The notes under the pieces were generated by a model. The model saw nothing but the letters and a program-made list of their open reading frames with translations, made no database searches and had not been told where the DNA came from. From Geminocystis herdmanii PCC 6308 (GTDB lineage: Bacteria > Cyanobacteriota > Cyanobacteriia > Cyanobacteriales > Cyanobacteriaceae): a stretch of DNA of 64,000 nt. The DNA is taken from positions 861,630-925,629 of the forward strand of contig NZ_CM001775.1 of NCBI RefSeq assembly GCF_000332235.1. The letters run 5' to 3'. Made by a program: the position numbers and the translations under genes. Shown one piece after another: positions 9,022 to 17,926 of the stretch; position 1 is the first letter of the stretch, and each line of letters starts with the position of its first letter.

Positions 9022-9476
9022 TAATTTGTGCCGATTCCCCTAGCCATCATAGAAGCTAATAAGGGAATAATACTAAATCCGATTAACTCAAAAACAATGA
9101 TATTTTTTAATCTTTTATATTGATTAATCGTCATTTCTGGAGCTTTTTCTTCTAGGAGAGATTTAATCCATTTTAAAAATGAAATAGTGGGATAAAGAGA
9201 TACTGTTCCTACTATTAAATAAACGGTAATTTTAGCCCAAAAAACTGGTTGATTCATATAATAAGCGGTATCTTTAGCAAAGTATAAAACTCTTAAAACA
9301 CCCGTAGCTAAAATGACGATCGCACCTATACCATAGGCACTGTCTGCTAACACAATACGCCATGCTTCTTTAACAGTTAATTCTTCTTTTAAGGTAAAAA
9401 ATTCAATAGCAAGAGAAGCGAAAATAACTCCGATACTGAGATAATGAAAATAAGCAACAATAGCACTAGCCCACAT
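9006..9476 (-). CDS. DUF2214 family membrane protein (3' end altered by an IS end)
   Basis: Small integral membrane protein of unknown function, common in cyanobacteria. The 156 aa show four hydrophobic helices (about 5-25, 45-65, 78-100, 128-147) with the family's WASAIVAYFHYLSIG start and the conserved RVLYFAKDTAYYMNQPVFWAK stretch. The last residues (YLSSI) and the stop are encoded by an IS982-type terminal repeat (9006-9021), so the native C-terminus has been replaced. It lies downstream of secF on the same strand, 51 nt apart. Confidence 0.85.
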   Translation of the reverse strand: MWASAIVAYFHYLSIGVIFASLAIEFFTLKEELTVKEAWRIVLADSAYGIGAIVILATGVLRVLYFAKDTAYYMNQPVFWAKITVYLIVGTVSLYPTISFLKWIKSLLEEKAPEMTINQYKRLKNIIVFELIGFSIIPLLASMMARGIGTNYLSSI

Positions 9477-9527
9477 GGTAAATAAACTCCTGATAATGGT
9501 AAAAATTTGAACTTAAATAATAAAATT

Positions 9528-10469
9528 TTATGCTTGAACAGTTTGTTTTTTCATCATAGTTTTTCGCCACCAACCTAGCAAAGTACTGGCAATAAAAATA
9601 CTAGAATAAGCTCCACAAACAAAGCCCACAATTAAAGCTAAAGCAAAATATTTCAAAGTATCACCACCGAATAAATAAATGGCAACTACGGGTAAAAGAG
9701 TGGTTAAACTGGTGTTGATCGATCGAGTTAAAGTCTGCAATACGGCTTGATCTACTATGTCATTCATGTTGTCAATATCAGTATTTTGGCTGGTTTCTCG
9801 GATTCGATCGTAAATAACTACGGTATCATTAACCGAAAACCCTGTAATAGTCAGTAAAGCCACCAAAAACAGAGTATCCACTTCTACCCCAGCCACTAAA
9901 CCTAAGATAGCAAAAACTCCTGCCGTCACTAAAACATCATGAAATAAGGCAACAATGGCGAAAATAGCATAGTCTGTTTGAAAACGAAAACTTAGATAAA
10001 CGATAATTCCTGTAAAAGAGACTACTAAGGCTAAAATACCAGAGATAAAAAGTTCTTTCCCTATGGTAGGTCCTACGGTATCAATTTGTATGGTTTTTTG
10101 GTCAAAAACACCGATTTTTTCCGTTAAAACCTCTTGTAATTTGCTTCTCTCATCCACATCTAAGGTTTTGGTGCGAATAGAAATACCGTGTTTATCTTCT
10201 CCGACAATCTGAATACTGCTATTAGTGGCTAAATTTTCCGTTTCTAATATTTCTCTTACTTCATTAACTGTAATAGCTCGATCGCAATTATTGACAATAG
10301 TACAATCTAATTCTAGCTGTAACCTAGTTCCTCCCACAAAATCCAGACTAGGACGCAAAATATTACCTGTGGTAGTATAAGAAATAATCATCGCCAAAAT
10401 ACTACCGATACAAAGAAAAGCCGAGATACTCCACCAGACTTTTTCCCATTTAACAACGCTAAATTTCAT
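9528..10469 (-). CDS. secF: Protein translocase subunit SecF
   Basis: RND-type accessory subunit of the Sec translocon that works with SecD using the proton gradient. The 313-aa protein has the N-terminal helix, a periplasmic P1-type domain ([13 protein letters not shown], about 42-54), and five C-terminal helices including [18 protein letters not shown], the SecF hallmark. Length is normal. secD, usually directly upstream, is absent here; kaiC lies 52 nt upstream instead, so secF may be co-transcribed with a clock-related gene. Confidence 0.95.
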   Translation of the reverse strand: MKFSVVKWEKVWWSISAFLCIGSILAMIISYTTTGNILRPSLDFVGGTRLQLELDCTIVNNCDRAITVNEVREILETENLATNSSIQIVGEDKHGISIRTKTLDVDERSKLQEVLTEKIGVFDQKTIQIDTVGPTIGKELFISGILALVVSFTGIIVYLSFRFQTDYAIFAIVALFHDVLVTAGVFAILGLVAGVEVDTLFLVALLTITGFSVNDTVVIYDRIRETSQNTDIDNMNDIVDQAVLQTLTRSINTSLTTLLPVVAIYLFGGDTLKYFALALIVGFVCGAYSSIFIASTLLGWWRKTMMKKQTVQA

Positions 10470-10521
10470 AAATATTGATAATTAATAGTTTTTTTTAATA
10501 ATATCAGTTTAAACTTCCTAA

Positions 10522-12042
10522 TTATTCCTCAAATAGGTTACTAAGACGCTCAACTTCCGTTTGAGTTGTGTACATGGGTGTACCTGCTAAAATACCTGTA
10601 ACGTTACGGAATGGATGCCCGATGTGCATTCCTTGATGATCAATGGTAAACTCTCGAATATCTTTATCGTGCATCGAGCCTCGCATTTTTAATACCGTTA
10701 TACCTCTACGCATTTCTCCATACATTTCTACATATCGCAATAAAATAATCGAGTCGGTAATAGTAGAAATATGAGCTTCTGTAATGGATGAACCCCCTAG
10801 TAATGTGGGAGTAGTGGAAGTAAATAAACCGCCGATTTCCTGCTGTTTGATGAAAGAAGTTAAGCCAATGATAAATTCTCGAAAACCTTTAAGATTTGAT
10901 ACCCTCTCTAATGCGGAAAGACTATCTACCGCCACTCGATTTGGTTTAAATTCTTTGATGGTTTCCTTCATGTTGATAAGATGGTTTTCTAACCCCGTAG
11001 TTTCGGGATAACGACACACTACTTTGAGTTTGCCTTCTTTTTCCATCTGCTGAAAGTTCACTCCCCAACCTGTGGCATTTCTGAATAATTGCTCTCTACT
11101 TTCTTCAAAAGCAAAGACTAAACAACGTTCATCATTTTGTACTCCCCCTGCCATAAACTCTGTCACCATCAGGGTTTTACCCGTACCTGTCGCCCCAGAC
11201 ACCAAAATAATGGAGTCTCGGAAAAATCCACCTCCGCACATCCGATCTAATTCTTCACTACCAGAGGTTATCCTAATATTAGATGAATGTTGCTCTAGTT
11301 CGATCGCGCTCAAGGGTACAACTACCATACCTTGACGGGGAATAATGGTAAAAGGATACTCTCCTTTTTGATGATCTGTACCACGATACTTTAAGATTTC
11401 GATCGTACGGCGACGTTTTTCATCATTTAAAACATTGCGTAAAATCACCACATTATCCGCCACAAATTCTTCTACTCCATAACGGCTAATTTCTCCGTAC
11501 TCTTGTGTACGTTCAGCCGTCATAATCGCAGTGACACCCAACTCCCTTAACGCCGAAGCCAATCTAAATAAATCATTTCTCACTTGGGCGCTATCTGCCA
11601 AATGACTAAAAATTGCGCCTAAAGAATCTAAAGATACCCGTTGGGCGGAGTATTTGCGAATAGCATACTCAATTCTGGCAATTAACGCCCCTAAATCATA
11701 TTCTCCTGCCACCATAGGAATTTCTCCGGGTTGAGGAGAAGCATCCACAAAAGCCCATTGTCGATTCGCTTCCCATTCCCTGATTTTCCAACCAAAACCC
11801 GACATATTGCACCTAATGGCTTTAGGCGGTTCTTCAAACGTTACAAAAACACCATTCTCTCCTAATTTAACACCTTCCACTAAAAATTGACAAGCAAACA
11901 CAGTTTTAGCACTTCCTGCTGTACCTGAAATGAGTGTTGCCCTTCCTTTAGGTAATCCTCCTTCTGCTAAAAAATCGAAACCCGGAATCCCCGTTTCTAG
12001 CTTTTCTATGTAGTCAATATCTAAATCGGTTTCTTGACTCAT
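10522..12042 (-). CDS. kaiC: Circadian clock ATPase KaiC, KaiC3-like
   Basis: Double-RecA-domain ATPase and autokinase. The 506 aa show the CI domain Walker A GTAGSAKT (40-47) and catalytic pair E70/E71, the CII domain Walker A GATGTGKT (283-290) with E313/E314, and dual phosphorylation sites S426/T427 in AHISTITDS. The P-loop variant GSAKT, the N-terminus LETGIPGFDF and C-terminus GILAGTPMYTTQTEVERL resemble the KaiC3 group of Synechocystis rather than the kaiABC-encoded KaiC1. No kaiA or kaiB is nearby. An IS982 element inserts 115 nt upstream of the start and may affect its promoter. KaiC3 assignment is from recalled similarity. Confidence 0.88.
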   Translation of the reverse strand: MSQETDLDIDYIEKLETGIPGFDFLAEGGLPKGRATLISGTAGSAKTVFACQFLVEGVKLGENGVFVTFEEPPKAIRCNMSGFGWKIREWEANRQWAFVDASPQPGEIPMVAGEYDLGALIARIEYAIRKYSAQRVSLDSLGAIFSHLADSAQVRNDLFRLASALRELGVTAIMTAERTQEYGEISRYGVEEFVADNVVILRNVLNDEKRRRTIEILKYRGTDHQKGEYPFTIIPRQGMVVVPLSAIELEQHSSNIRITSGSEELDRMCGGGFFRDSIILVSGATGTGKTLMVTEFMAGGVQNDERCLVFAFEESREQLFRNATGWGVNFQQMEKEGKLKVVCRYPETTGLENHLINMKETIKEFKPNRVAVDSLSALERVSNLKGFREFIIGLTSFIKQQEIGGLFTSTTPTLLGGSSITEAHISTITDSIILLRYVEMYGEMRRGITVLKMRGSMHDKDIREFTIDHQGMHIGHPFRNVTGILAGTPMYTTQTEVERLSNLFEE

Positions 12043-12157
12043 TCATTTTCTCTCTATAATCAACATCATCAACAATAATATATTATCTAGTCTGATTACT
12101 GACAATGCAAGTTTTATTTTATCAAAATGGGAGCAAGAATACCCCTTCCCTCTTTAG

Positions 12158-13414
12158 CCTGAGTTCGATATAAGAAAATAGTCTCAAACTATTAACTAAT
12201 ATGAGTTTTGGTTTTATACTGTTTTTCACTACTTTAGAATTCTTAATAGATTAACAGCTCTACCCAGATTAATAAGTTAATTTTTGTGAAATATTTATTA
12301 AATTTCATTGCTAATATCTCCTTTTCTTTTTTATTAATTTCATAATCAATATGTTATTTTTTAAAATTGATTGTTATAGACTTAGAAAGACTCTTCTATA
12401 AGGTTGATAATTTTTGTTTAATTTTTGAACCATCTTTTAATCAGCAACTTTTATTATCTACACAGAAAAAAAGAATCAAAAATAGTCGATTATCCTTAAG
12501 TGAAATTATGACTATTATTATTTATTTTCATCATTCCAGTTATCGGAACTTTAAACATTATTATCAAGATCATATTCAGATTTATCATCTTCAAGATTTT
12601 CCTAATTTGGTCAGTTACAATCGTTTTGTTGAACTAAAATCTTCGGCTTTAATTCCTTTAATTTTTTATCTCAATACTCGTAAAGGACTATGTACTGGAA
12701 TCTCTTTTATCGACACAATGGGTATTGCTATTTGCCACAATAAAAGAGCGAAAAGAAATAAAGTTTTTGAGAACTTTGCTCATTGGGGGAAAAGCTCTAT
12801 CGACTGGTACTATGGTTTTAAACTTCATTTGGTTATTAATGAGCAAGGTGAAATATTGGCTTTTAAAATAACACCAGGAAATGTTGATGATCGAAAAACA
12901 GTTCCTTATTTAACAAAATATATATGGGGTAGATTATTTGGGGATAAAGGATATATTTCCCAAGATTTATTCCAAGAACCATATCAAAGAAATATTAAAT
13001 TAATTATCCCATTCAAAAAAAAGATGAAAAATAAATTATTAGAATTATGGGAAAAGTTGATGTTAAGAAAACGCTCTTTAATTGAAACTGTCAATGACCA
13101 GTTACAAAATATATCCCAAATAGTTCATTCACGACACCGAAGTCCAATTAATTTTTTGGTAAATGTAATTGGTGGATTAATCGCTTATACATGGCAAGAT
13201 AAAAAACCTAAATTACAATTAGAAAAAGAGGAAATAAACTCTTTATCCCCATTAGTAATTTAAACTTAATAACTATATAAAAGTAGATATATTAGGCTAA
13301 AAAAGAATAATTTTAGCTCTGGTTTTTCATGCTTATTTTTAGATAAAAATTATCAATCAAGACAAAACCCTTATTTTACATTGTTTTCAGGTTCACTGTT
13401 ATATCGAACTCAGG
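12158..13414 (+). mobile_element. Intact IS982-family insertion sequence
   Basis: Perfect 16-bp terminal inverted repeats CCTGAGTTCGATATAA (12158-12173) and its complement (13399-13414) bound a full-length transposase. The element is about 1.26 kb, with unusually long non-coding arms (about 190 and 135 bp). No convincing target duplication is visible. It separates the kaiC 5' region from pstS. Confidence 0.88.
12367..13263 (+). CDS. IS982 family transposase
   Basis: DDE transposase for the surrounding element. The 298 aa carry the family layout: N-terminal LERLFYKVDNFCLIF, catalytic D116 (FIDTMGIAICHNKR), D193 (FGDKGYIS) and E240 (SLIETVNDQL), followed by HSRHRSP. All three acidic residues are present, so the protein is probably functional. 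It starts at TTG; the only nearby ATG (12351) is out of frame, so the exact start is uncertain. Confidence 0.9.
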   Translation: MIVIDLERLFYKVDNFCLIFEPSFNQQLLLSTQKKRIKNSRLSLSEIMTIIIYFHHSSYRNFKHYYQDHIQIYHLQDFPNLVSYNRFVELKSSALIPLIFYLNTRKGLCTGISFIDTMGIAICHNKRAKRNKVFENFAHWGKSSIDWYYGFKLHLVINEQGEILAFKITPGNVDDRKTVPYLTKYIWGRLFGDKGYISQDLFQEPYQRNIKLIIPFKKKMKNKLLELWEKLMLRKRSLIETVNDQLQNISQIVHSRHRSPINFLVNVIGGLIAYTWQDKKPKLQLEKEEINSLSPLVI

Positions 13415-13509
13415 TGAAGTAAGGTGGGGTTCTTCAATGGTTTGTAGATTTTAACCTTATTCTATAAAATACGATCGATGTCTAATTATCCATTCTCCAT
13501 TTTCCATTC

Positions 13510-14586
13510 TCAATTATCCAACACCTCCTCTAGTTTAAGTCCAATAGTTGAACCTTCAGGAAATACTGTACCTGTTTTTTCTGCCGAAAGACGGGCTAAG
13601 GCTTTATCATAAACGGTATCAGATAAGTGAATATAACCGATCTCATCCACGATCGATTTATGCTCTTTACTGAGATAATATTCTACAAAACTTTTGACTT
13701 CGGGGCGTTGTAAAGATGCTTTTTTCACATAGATAAAAATAGGACGAGCTAGGGGTTGATATGTACCATTTTCTACGGTAGCAATACTAGGCTCAATACA
13801 ACCCTCACCATTACTAGCATCTTCATCATCGATGGAAATGGGCTTCACTTTCGTTAAGTTTTCTTCTAAATAAGAAAGACCAAAGTAGCCTAAAGCACCT
13901 CGATCGCCTCCAACACCCTGTACAATGACGTTATCATCTTCACTAGCGGTATAGTCTCCCCTACTTTCTCCTCCTTTACCATTCACAGCTTCCGTAAAGT
14001 AATCAAACGTACCCGAATCTGTACCCGGTCCGTATAAGTTTAATGGTACATCAGGAAAGCTCGATCGCGCAGCGCCACTTTGTGATCGAACTTGTTTCCA
14101 ATTAGTTACATTACCCTGAGCAGAAGGATTCCAGATGGTTTCTAATTCTTTTTGTGTCAAACATACCGCCCAATCGTTTTCAGGATTAACCACCACCGAC
14201 AAAGCATCAAACGCCACAGGTAACTCTACATATTCAATGCCTTCTTGTTGACATTTCTCTATCTCCTCCTTTTTAATCGGGCGAGAAGCGTTAGAAATAT
14301 CCGTTTCTCCAGCACAAAATTTCTTAAAACCGCCCCCCGTGCCAGAAACGCCAATAGCAATTTTTACCCCTTCATTATCATCTTGAAAATCCTCCGCCAT
14401 AGCCTGAGTAATAGGGAATACTGTCGATGAACCATCAATACTAATATTACCTGTTAAATCACTCTTTTGGGGAGGGGTAACTGTTGCCGTTGAGTTATTT
14501 TTACCACAAGATTGTACTCCCATTAAGATCATAATTAAGGGAAAAGATAACCATAATTTACTGATTTTGTTAGTTTTAATTTTCAT
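13510..14586 (-). CDS. pstS: Phosphate ABC transporter substrate-binding lipoprotein PstS (SphX-like)
   Basis: Periplasmic phosphate-binding protein for PstCA-PstB. The 358 aa start with a lipoprotein signal (lipobox ending at C27, GVQSC), followed by [20 protein letters not shown] and [23 protein letters not shown], the phosphate-binding loops, and [16 protein letters not shown]. Residues 167-175 are encoded by a 21-bp dispersed repeat inserted between the WKQVR helix and the next strand. The gene diverges from the rest of the pst operon, with a Pho box between them. Confidence 0.93.
   Translation of the reverse strand: MKIKTNKISKLWLSFPLIMILMGVQSCGKNNSTATVTPPQKSDLTGNISIDGSSTVFPITQAMAEDFQDDNEGVKIAIGVSGTGGGFKKFCAGETDISNASRPIKKEEIEKCQQEGIEYVELPVAFDALSVVVNPENDWAVCLTQKELETIWNPSAQGNVTNWKQVRSQSGAARSSFPDVPLNLYGPGTDSGTFDYFTEAVNGKGGESRGDYTASEDDNVIVQGVGGDRGALGYFGLSYLEENLTKVKPISIDDEDASNGEGCIEPSIATVENGTYQPLARPIFIYVKKASLQRPEVKSFVEYYLSKEHKSIVDEIGYIHLSDTVYDKALARLSAEKTGTVFPEGSTIGLKLEEVLDN
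14062..14088 (-). repeat. 21-bp CGATCG-delimited repeat inserted in pstS
   Basis: CGATCG (14062) and TGATCG (14083) are exactly 21 bases apart and enclose CGCAGCGCCACTTTG, the complement of the core found in recJ and the 53171-56746 glycosyltransferase. In pstS it is read as RSQSGAARS. The variant bases (CACAAAG instead of GTAAAAC) remove the TAA stop that the standard unit would place in this frame. Confidence 0.75.
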
Positions 14587-14658
14587 AAAAATTACTGTCT
14601 TTATTAATACATTTACTTCTTTATTTGTCTAAAATATAACTTATCAATCTAGTAATTA

Positions 14659-14688
14659 AGGTTATTATAAAATTAAGAATAGGTTAAG
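14659..14688 (-). promoter_or_regulatory. Pho box (predicted SphR/PhoB binding site) of pstS
   Basis: Three octamers AGGTTATT, AAATTAAG and AGGTTAAG are separated by 3-bp spacers (ATA, AAT). On the minus strand they read CTTAACCT-N3-CTTAATTT-N3-AATAACCT, matching the cyanobacterial Pho box (CTTAACCT-type repeats, 11-bp period). The site is 73 bp upstream of the pstS start, with a TATATT -10 candidate about 20 nt downstream. It may also serve the divergent operon starting at 14844. Confidence 0.75.
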
Positions 14689-14843
14689 TTTTAATTAATG
14701 AAAAATTAAGAAATAAAACTATTGACAATTAAAGATTAATCATCCACAATTTAAAAATAATTATTCTTAAAATTATTGTAAAATTTATACTTATAATCCC
14801 CTTAAATTTATGATTTGCTATTGAGGCTCAATTACCTTATACC

Positions 14844-15983
14844 ATGAAAAATGAACATAATATTAATCAATATTACACCACTCTTAAACAATTACCTTTA
14901 GATAATTATAGAGTTGATATTAAGGTTTCTACAGAAATAGTAGAAGAACAATTACTATTAAATCCAAAACTTTCAGGGGTTTTTATTCTTAAAAATAATG
15001 AGGTATTTGGCATTATTTCTCGGCGAAAATTCTTTGAAAAAATGAGCAAAGAATATGCTAGAGATATTTATAGTAAACGTCCTATTAAATTACTTATAGA
15101 AAGTTTTAATTATGAACCTCTTAAAATTCCCTTAAAAACGGGCATAAATGAAGCCGTAAAGATTGCTTTAGAACGTAGTCCAGACTTTATATATGAACCC
15201 ATAGTTGTTACTAAAAAAGGGGAAGAAGTGGGAATGTTAGAATTAAGTATTTTAATTTTATATCAAGCTCAAACTTTCTCGGAAATTAATGATAAACTGG
15301 TAGAACAAGAACAAAATTTAAGGGATTATGCAAGTACGATCGAACTAGAAAAACAAAAAGTAAAAGAGTATGCAGAGCAATTAGAACAACAACAAAAAGA
15401 CTTAAAAAAAGCTAATAAATTACTTAAAAATCAAACCGAAGAATTAGAAGAAAAACAAAATCAATTATTCTTAGAAACTCAAAAAGTTAATAATTTGAAT
15501 CACAGATTTTCTGAAGTAGGTTTACTCTTATCGAAAGAAGGAAAAAATACCTTTTCAGCCTTAAGTGAAAGTGTAAAATTAATGATTCAATTTACCGAAC
15601 AAATTAACGAAATTGGCGATAGTTTTCAAGAGAAAATTAAGAATGTCAATCAGGCAACAGATTTAATTAACAAAATTAGTAAAAGAGTCGAAAATTTATC
15701 TTTTCAAGCTGGGGTAATGGTAGCTAATTTACCTGCAGATGATGGGAGAGGTTTATCTTTTAATATGATTGCTGAAGAAATCAAAAAACTGAGTTTACAA
15801 ATTGCAGAAGCCACAGCAAGTGTTAATAGTATTGCAAAACAATTGAAACCTGAAATTAAAATTTTGGTTAATACTGCACAAGAAAATAGAGTGGTAGTTA
15901 AAAGTTTAACTCGCAACTCTGAAGGTACACAATTAGCTTTAAATAAATTAACTAATTTAGTCGAAGGAGGAGATAATGTATAA
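14844..15983 (+). CDS. CBS-pair, coiled-coil, MCP-like signalling protein
   Basis: Predicted soluble 379-aa sensor. Residues 20-135 look like a CBS pair (VFILKNNEVFGIISRRKFFEKMS; EPIVVTKKGEEVGML), 150-215 form a strong Glu/Gln/Lys coiled coil, and 220-375 resemble a shortened methyl-accepting signalling domain (INEIGDSFQEKIKNVNQATDLI, FNMIAEEIKKLSLQIAEATAS). No transmembrane helix is seen. It is the first gene of an operon with pstCA and pstB; its 3' end overlaps pstCA by 8 nt and contains the latter's AAGGAGG ribosome site. The likely role is in phosphate signalling or Pst regulation (inference). Confidence 0.75.
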   Translation: MKNEHNINQYYTTLKQLPLDNYRVDIKVSTEIVEEQLLLNPKLSGVFILKNNEVFGIISRRKFFEKMSKEYARDIYSKRPIKLLIESFNYEPLKIPLKTGINEAVKIALERSPDFIYEPIVVTKKGEEVGMLELSILILYQAQTFSEINDKLVEQEQNLRDYASTIELEKQKVKEYAEQLEQQQKDLKKANKLLKNQTEELEEKQNQLFLETQKVNNLNHRFSEVGLLLSKEGKNTFSALSESVKLMIQFTEQINEIGDSFQEKIKNVNQATDLINKISKRVENLSFQAGVMVANLPADDGRGLSFNMIAEEIKKLSLQIAEATASVNSIAKQLKPEIKILVNTAQENRVVVKSLTRNSEGTQLALNKLTNLVEGGDNV

Positions 15984-17844
15984 AACATCTTCAGTAAATT
16001 TAGTAAAAAATCCCAAATCATGGCAGGAAATTTGTTTTACTATTTTAGGATTTATTCCTATTATTATTACTTTCATTATTTTCTCTATTTTTATTACTCA
16101 AACTTGGCAATTTTTTCAAGAAATTTCTATCTTTAATTTTTTTACCAGTAAAGAATGGACTCCTAACTATAGTAATGCTCAATTTGGTATAATTGTTTTA
16201 CTTTCTGGTACTTTTTTAGTAACTCTAATCTCTTTAATTATCGCCATTCCATTAGGCATTTTAGCAGGAATTTATTTAGCAGAATATGCCTCTAATAAAT
16301 GGAGAGGTATTTTAAAAATTTCTTTGGAATCTTTAAACGGTATTCCGGGAGTTGTTTATGGATATTTTGCTCTTTTATTTCTCACTCCTTTTTTACAAAG
16401 TTATTTTTTCCCTTCCCTTGGCGGATTTAATGCTTTAAGCGCTGGTATTTGTATCGGAATTTTGATTATTCCTATTATTGCTTCTTTAACAGAAGATGCT
16501 TTAATCTCTCTTTCTCCTGAATTACGCAATTCTGGCTATGCTTTAGCATTAACTAAACAAGAGGTTATTCGTTTAATTCTTTTACCTGCTATTTTCCCTA
16601 AAGTCTTATCTGCTATCACTTTGGCAACTTCTGTAGCGGTTGGTGAAACTATGATTGTTTCTATTGCCTCTGGGCAAAAACCGAATCTTACTTTAAATCC
16701 TTTTGATTCGATCGAAACCATCACATCATTTATTATTAGAGTAAGTTTAGGCACAGTAGAGTTTGACTCGATTATGTTTAAAACTATTTTTACCGTGGGA
16801 TTTATTCTCTTTTTAGCAACATTTTTCTTAAATACCTTTAGTTATTGGTTACAAAATAGGGAAGAAAAAAGCGAAAATAAGAGTAGTTTCAAGGAAAAAA
16901 TATCTAGTAATTATGTTACTAACAACTCAGAAAATAAATATATATTACCCATAGAAAAAGAAATAATTAATCTTCATAGTAAAATTTCTTTACCGAGAAT
17001 TATACTAGATCAAATATTAAAAATTAGTGGTTTTTGTGCTGGTATGATAGGCATTGTTTTCCTCATCATCCTCTTATGGGATGTGGGAGAAATGGGCTTA
17101 CACCGCATCAACTGGACATTTTTAACCAGTTTTTCCTCTCGTCGGGTAGAAGAATCAGGGATTTTAGCCGGTTTAGTCGGCAGTGTCTGGTTATTTATTC
17201 TTAGTTTAATTATGGTTGTACCTTTGGGGGTGGGAAGTGCCATTTATTTAGAAGAATATCGCAAAAATAACGCCTTAAATCGCTTTTTAGAAGTCAGTAT
17301 CGCCAATTTAGCGGCTATTCCTAGTATTATCTATGGTTTACTCGGTTTAGAAATTTTTGTGCGTTTGTTAAAACCTGTCACTGGGGGTTATAGTATCCTT
17401 TCTGGTGCATTAGTTTTAACAGTGATGACTTTACCCACCCTCATTATTACCAGTCGTAGCGCCTTAAAACATGTTGGCAAAACTTTAAGACAGGGAGGCT
17501 ATGCCGTAGGCATGACAAAAGAGCAAGTATTACAACAATTAGTCATTCCCCGTGCCTTACCCAGCATCATTACGGGGGTATTAATTGCCCAAATTCGTGC
17601 TTTAGCAGAAACCGCCGCTTTAATTGGAGTTGGTGCAAAAGCATCCGTGCGATTTTTACCCCCTCTGTCATGGGAAGGTTTAACCAGTAGTTATACAACT
17701 TTACCAGTACAAATATTCTATTGGTTACAAAATCCGAAGGAGGAGATTCAATCTTTAGCCGCCGCCGCCATTATTGTTTTGGTGGTGATACTATTAATTC
17801 TCAATTTAATTTCCCTATTAATCCGAGCATCAATTAACAATTAA
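15976..17844 (+). CDS. pstCA: Fused phosphate ABC transporter permease PstC-PstA
   Basis: Both membrane subunits of the phosphate importer in one 622-aa chain. Residues 1-290 are PstC-like (FTSKEWTPNYSNAQFGI, GIPGVVYGYFALLF, EALTKQEV-type coupling loop with YALALTKQEVIRLILLPAIF). After a polar linker (about 290-340) comes PstA (NWTFLTSFSSRRVEESGILAGLVGS, AIPSIIYGLLGL, GYAVGMTKEQVLQQLVIPRA). Two EAA-type loops are visible, one per half. The ATG lies 5 nt after a perfect AAGGAGG inside the preceding gene, indicating coupling. The last codons run into a heptanucleotide repeat. Confidence 0.92.
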   Translation: MYKTSSVNLVKNPKSWQEICFTILGFIPIIITFIIFSIFITQTWQFFQEISIFNFFTSKEWTPNYSNAQFGIIVLLSGTFLVTLISLIIAIPLGILAGIYLAEYASNKWRGILKISLESLNGIPGVVYGYFALLFLTPFLQSYFFPSLGGFNALSAGICIGILIIPIIASLTEDALISLSPELRNSGYALALTKQEVIRLILLPAIFPKVLSAITLATSVAVGETMIVSIASGQKPNLTLNPFDSIETITSFIIRVSLGTVEFDSIMFKTIFTVGFILFLATFFLNTFSYWLQNREEKSENKSSFKEKISSNYVTNNSENKYILPIEKEIINLHSKISLPRIILDQILKISGFCAGMIGIVFLIILLWDVGEMGLHRINWTFLTSFSSRRVEESGILAGLVGSVWLFILSLIMVVPLGVGSAIYLEEYRKNNALNRFLEVSIANLAAIPSIIYGLLGLEIFVRLLKPVTGGYSILSGALVLTVMTLPTLIITSRSALKHVGKTLRQGGYAVGMTKEQVLQQLVIPRALPSIITGVLIAQIRALAETAALIGVGAKASVRFLPPLSWEGLTSSYTTLPVQIFYWLQNPKEEIQSLAAAAIIVLVVILLILNLISLLIRASINN

Positions 17845-17870
17845 TAATTAACAATTAACAATTAATAATT
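17832..17870. repeat. Heptanucleotide tandem repeat (AATTAAC/AATTAAT)
   Basis: Five and a half 7-bp units of AATTAA(C/T), starting within the last codons of pstCA and including its stop codon. It belongs to the STRR class seen at many 3' ends in this window. Confidence 0.85.
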
Positions 17871-17926
17871 GTACTCAGGTTGAGTGTATTTATTAATAAC
17901 TTATTTAAAATTTAAAAAATATTAAT

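Noticed and set aside
8849-9043. 64-aa frame downstream of the BY-kinase
   Set aside because: It lies in a remnant built from IS982 ends and octamer repeats, overlaps the DUF2214 gene and has no protein-like composition.
10522-12042. Canonical KaiC1 with the kaiABC operon
   Set aside because: P-loop GSAKT, termini and lack of kaiA/kaiB point to a KaiC3-type paralogue instead.
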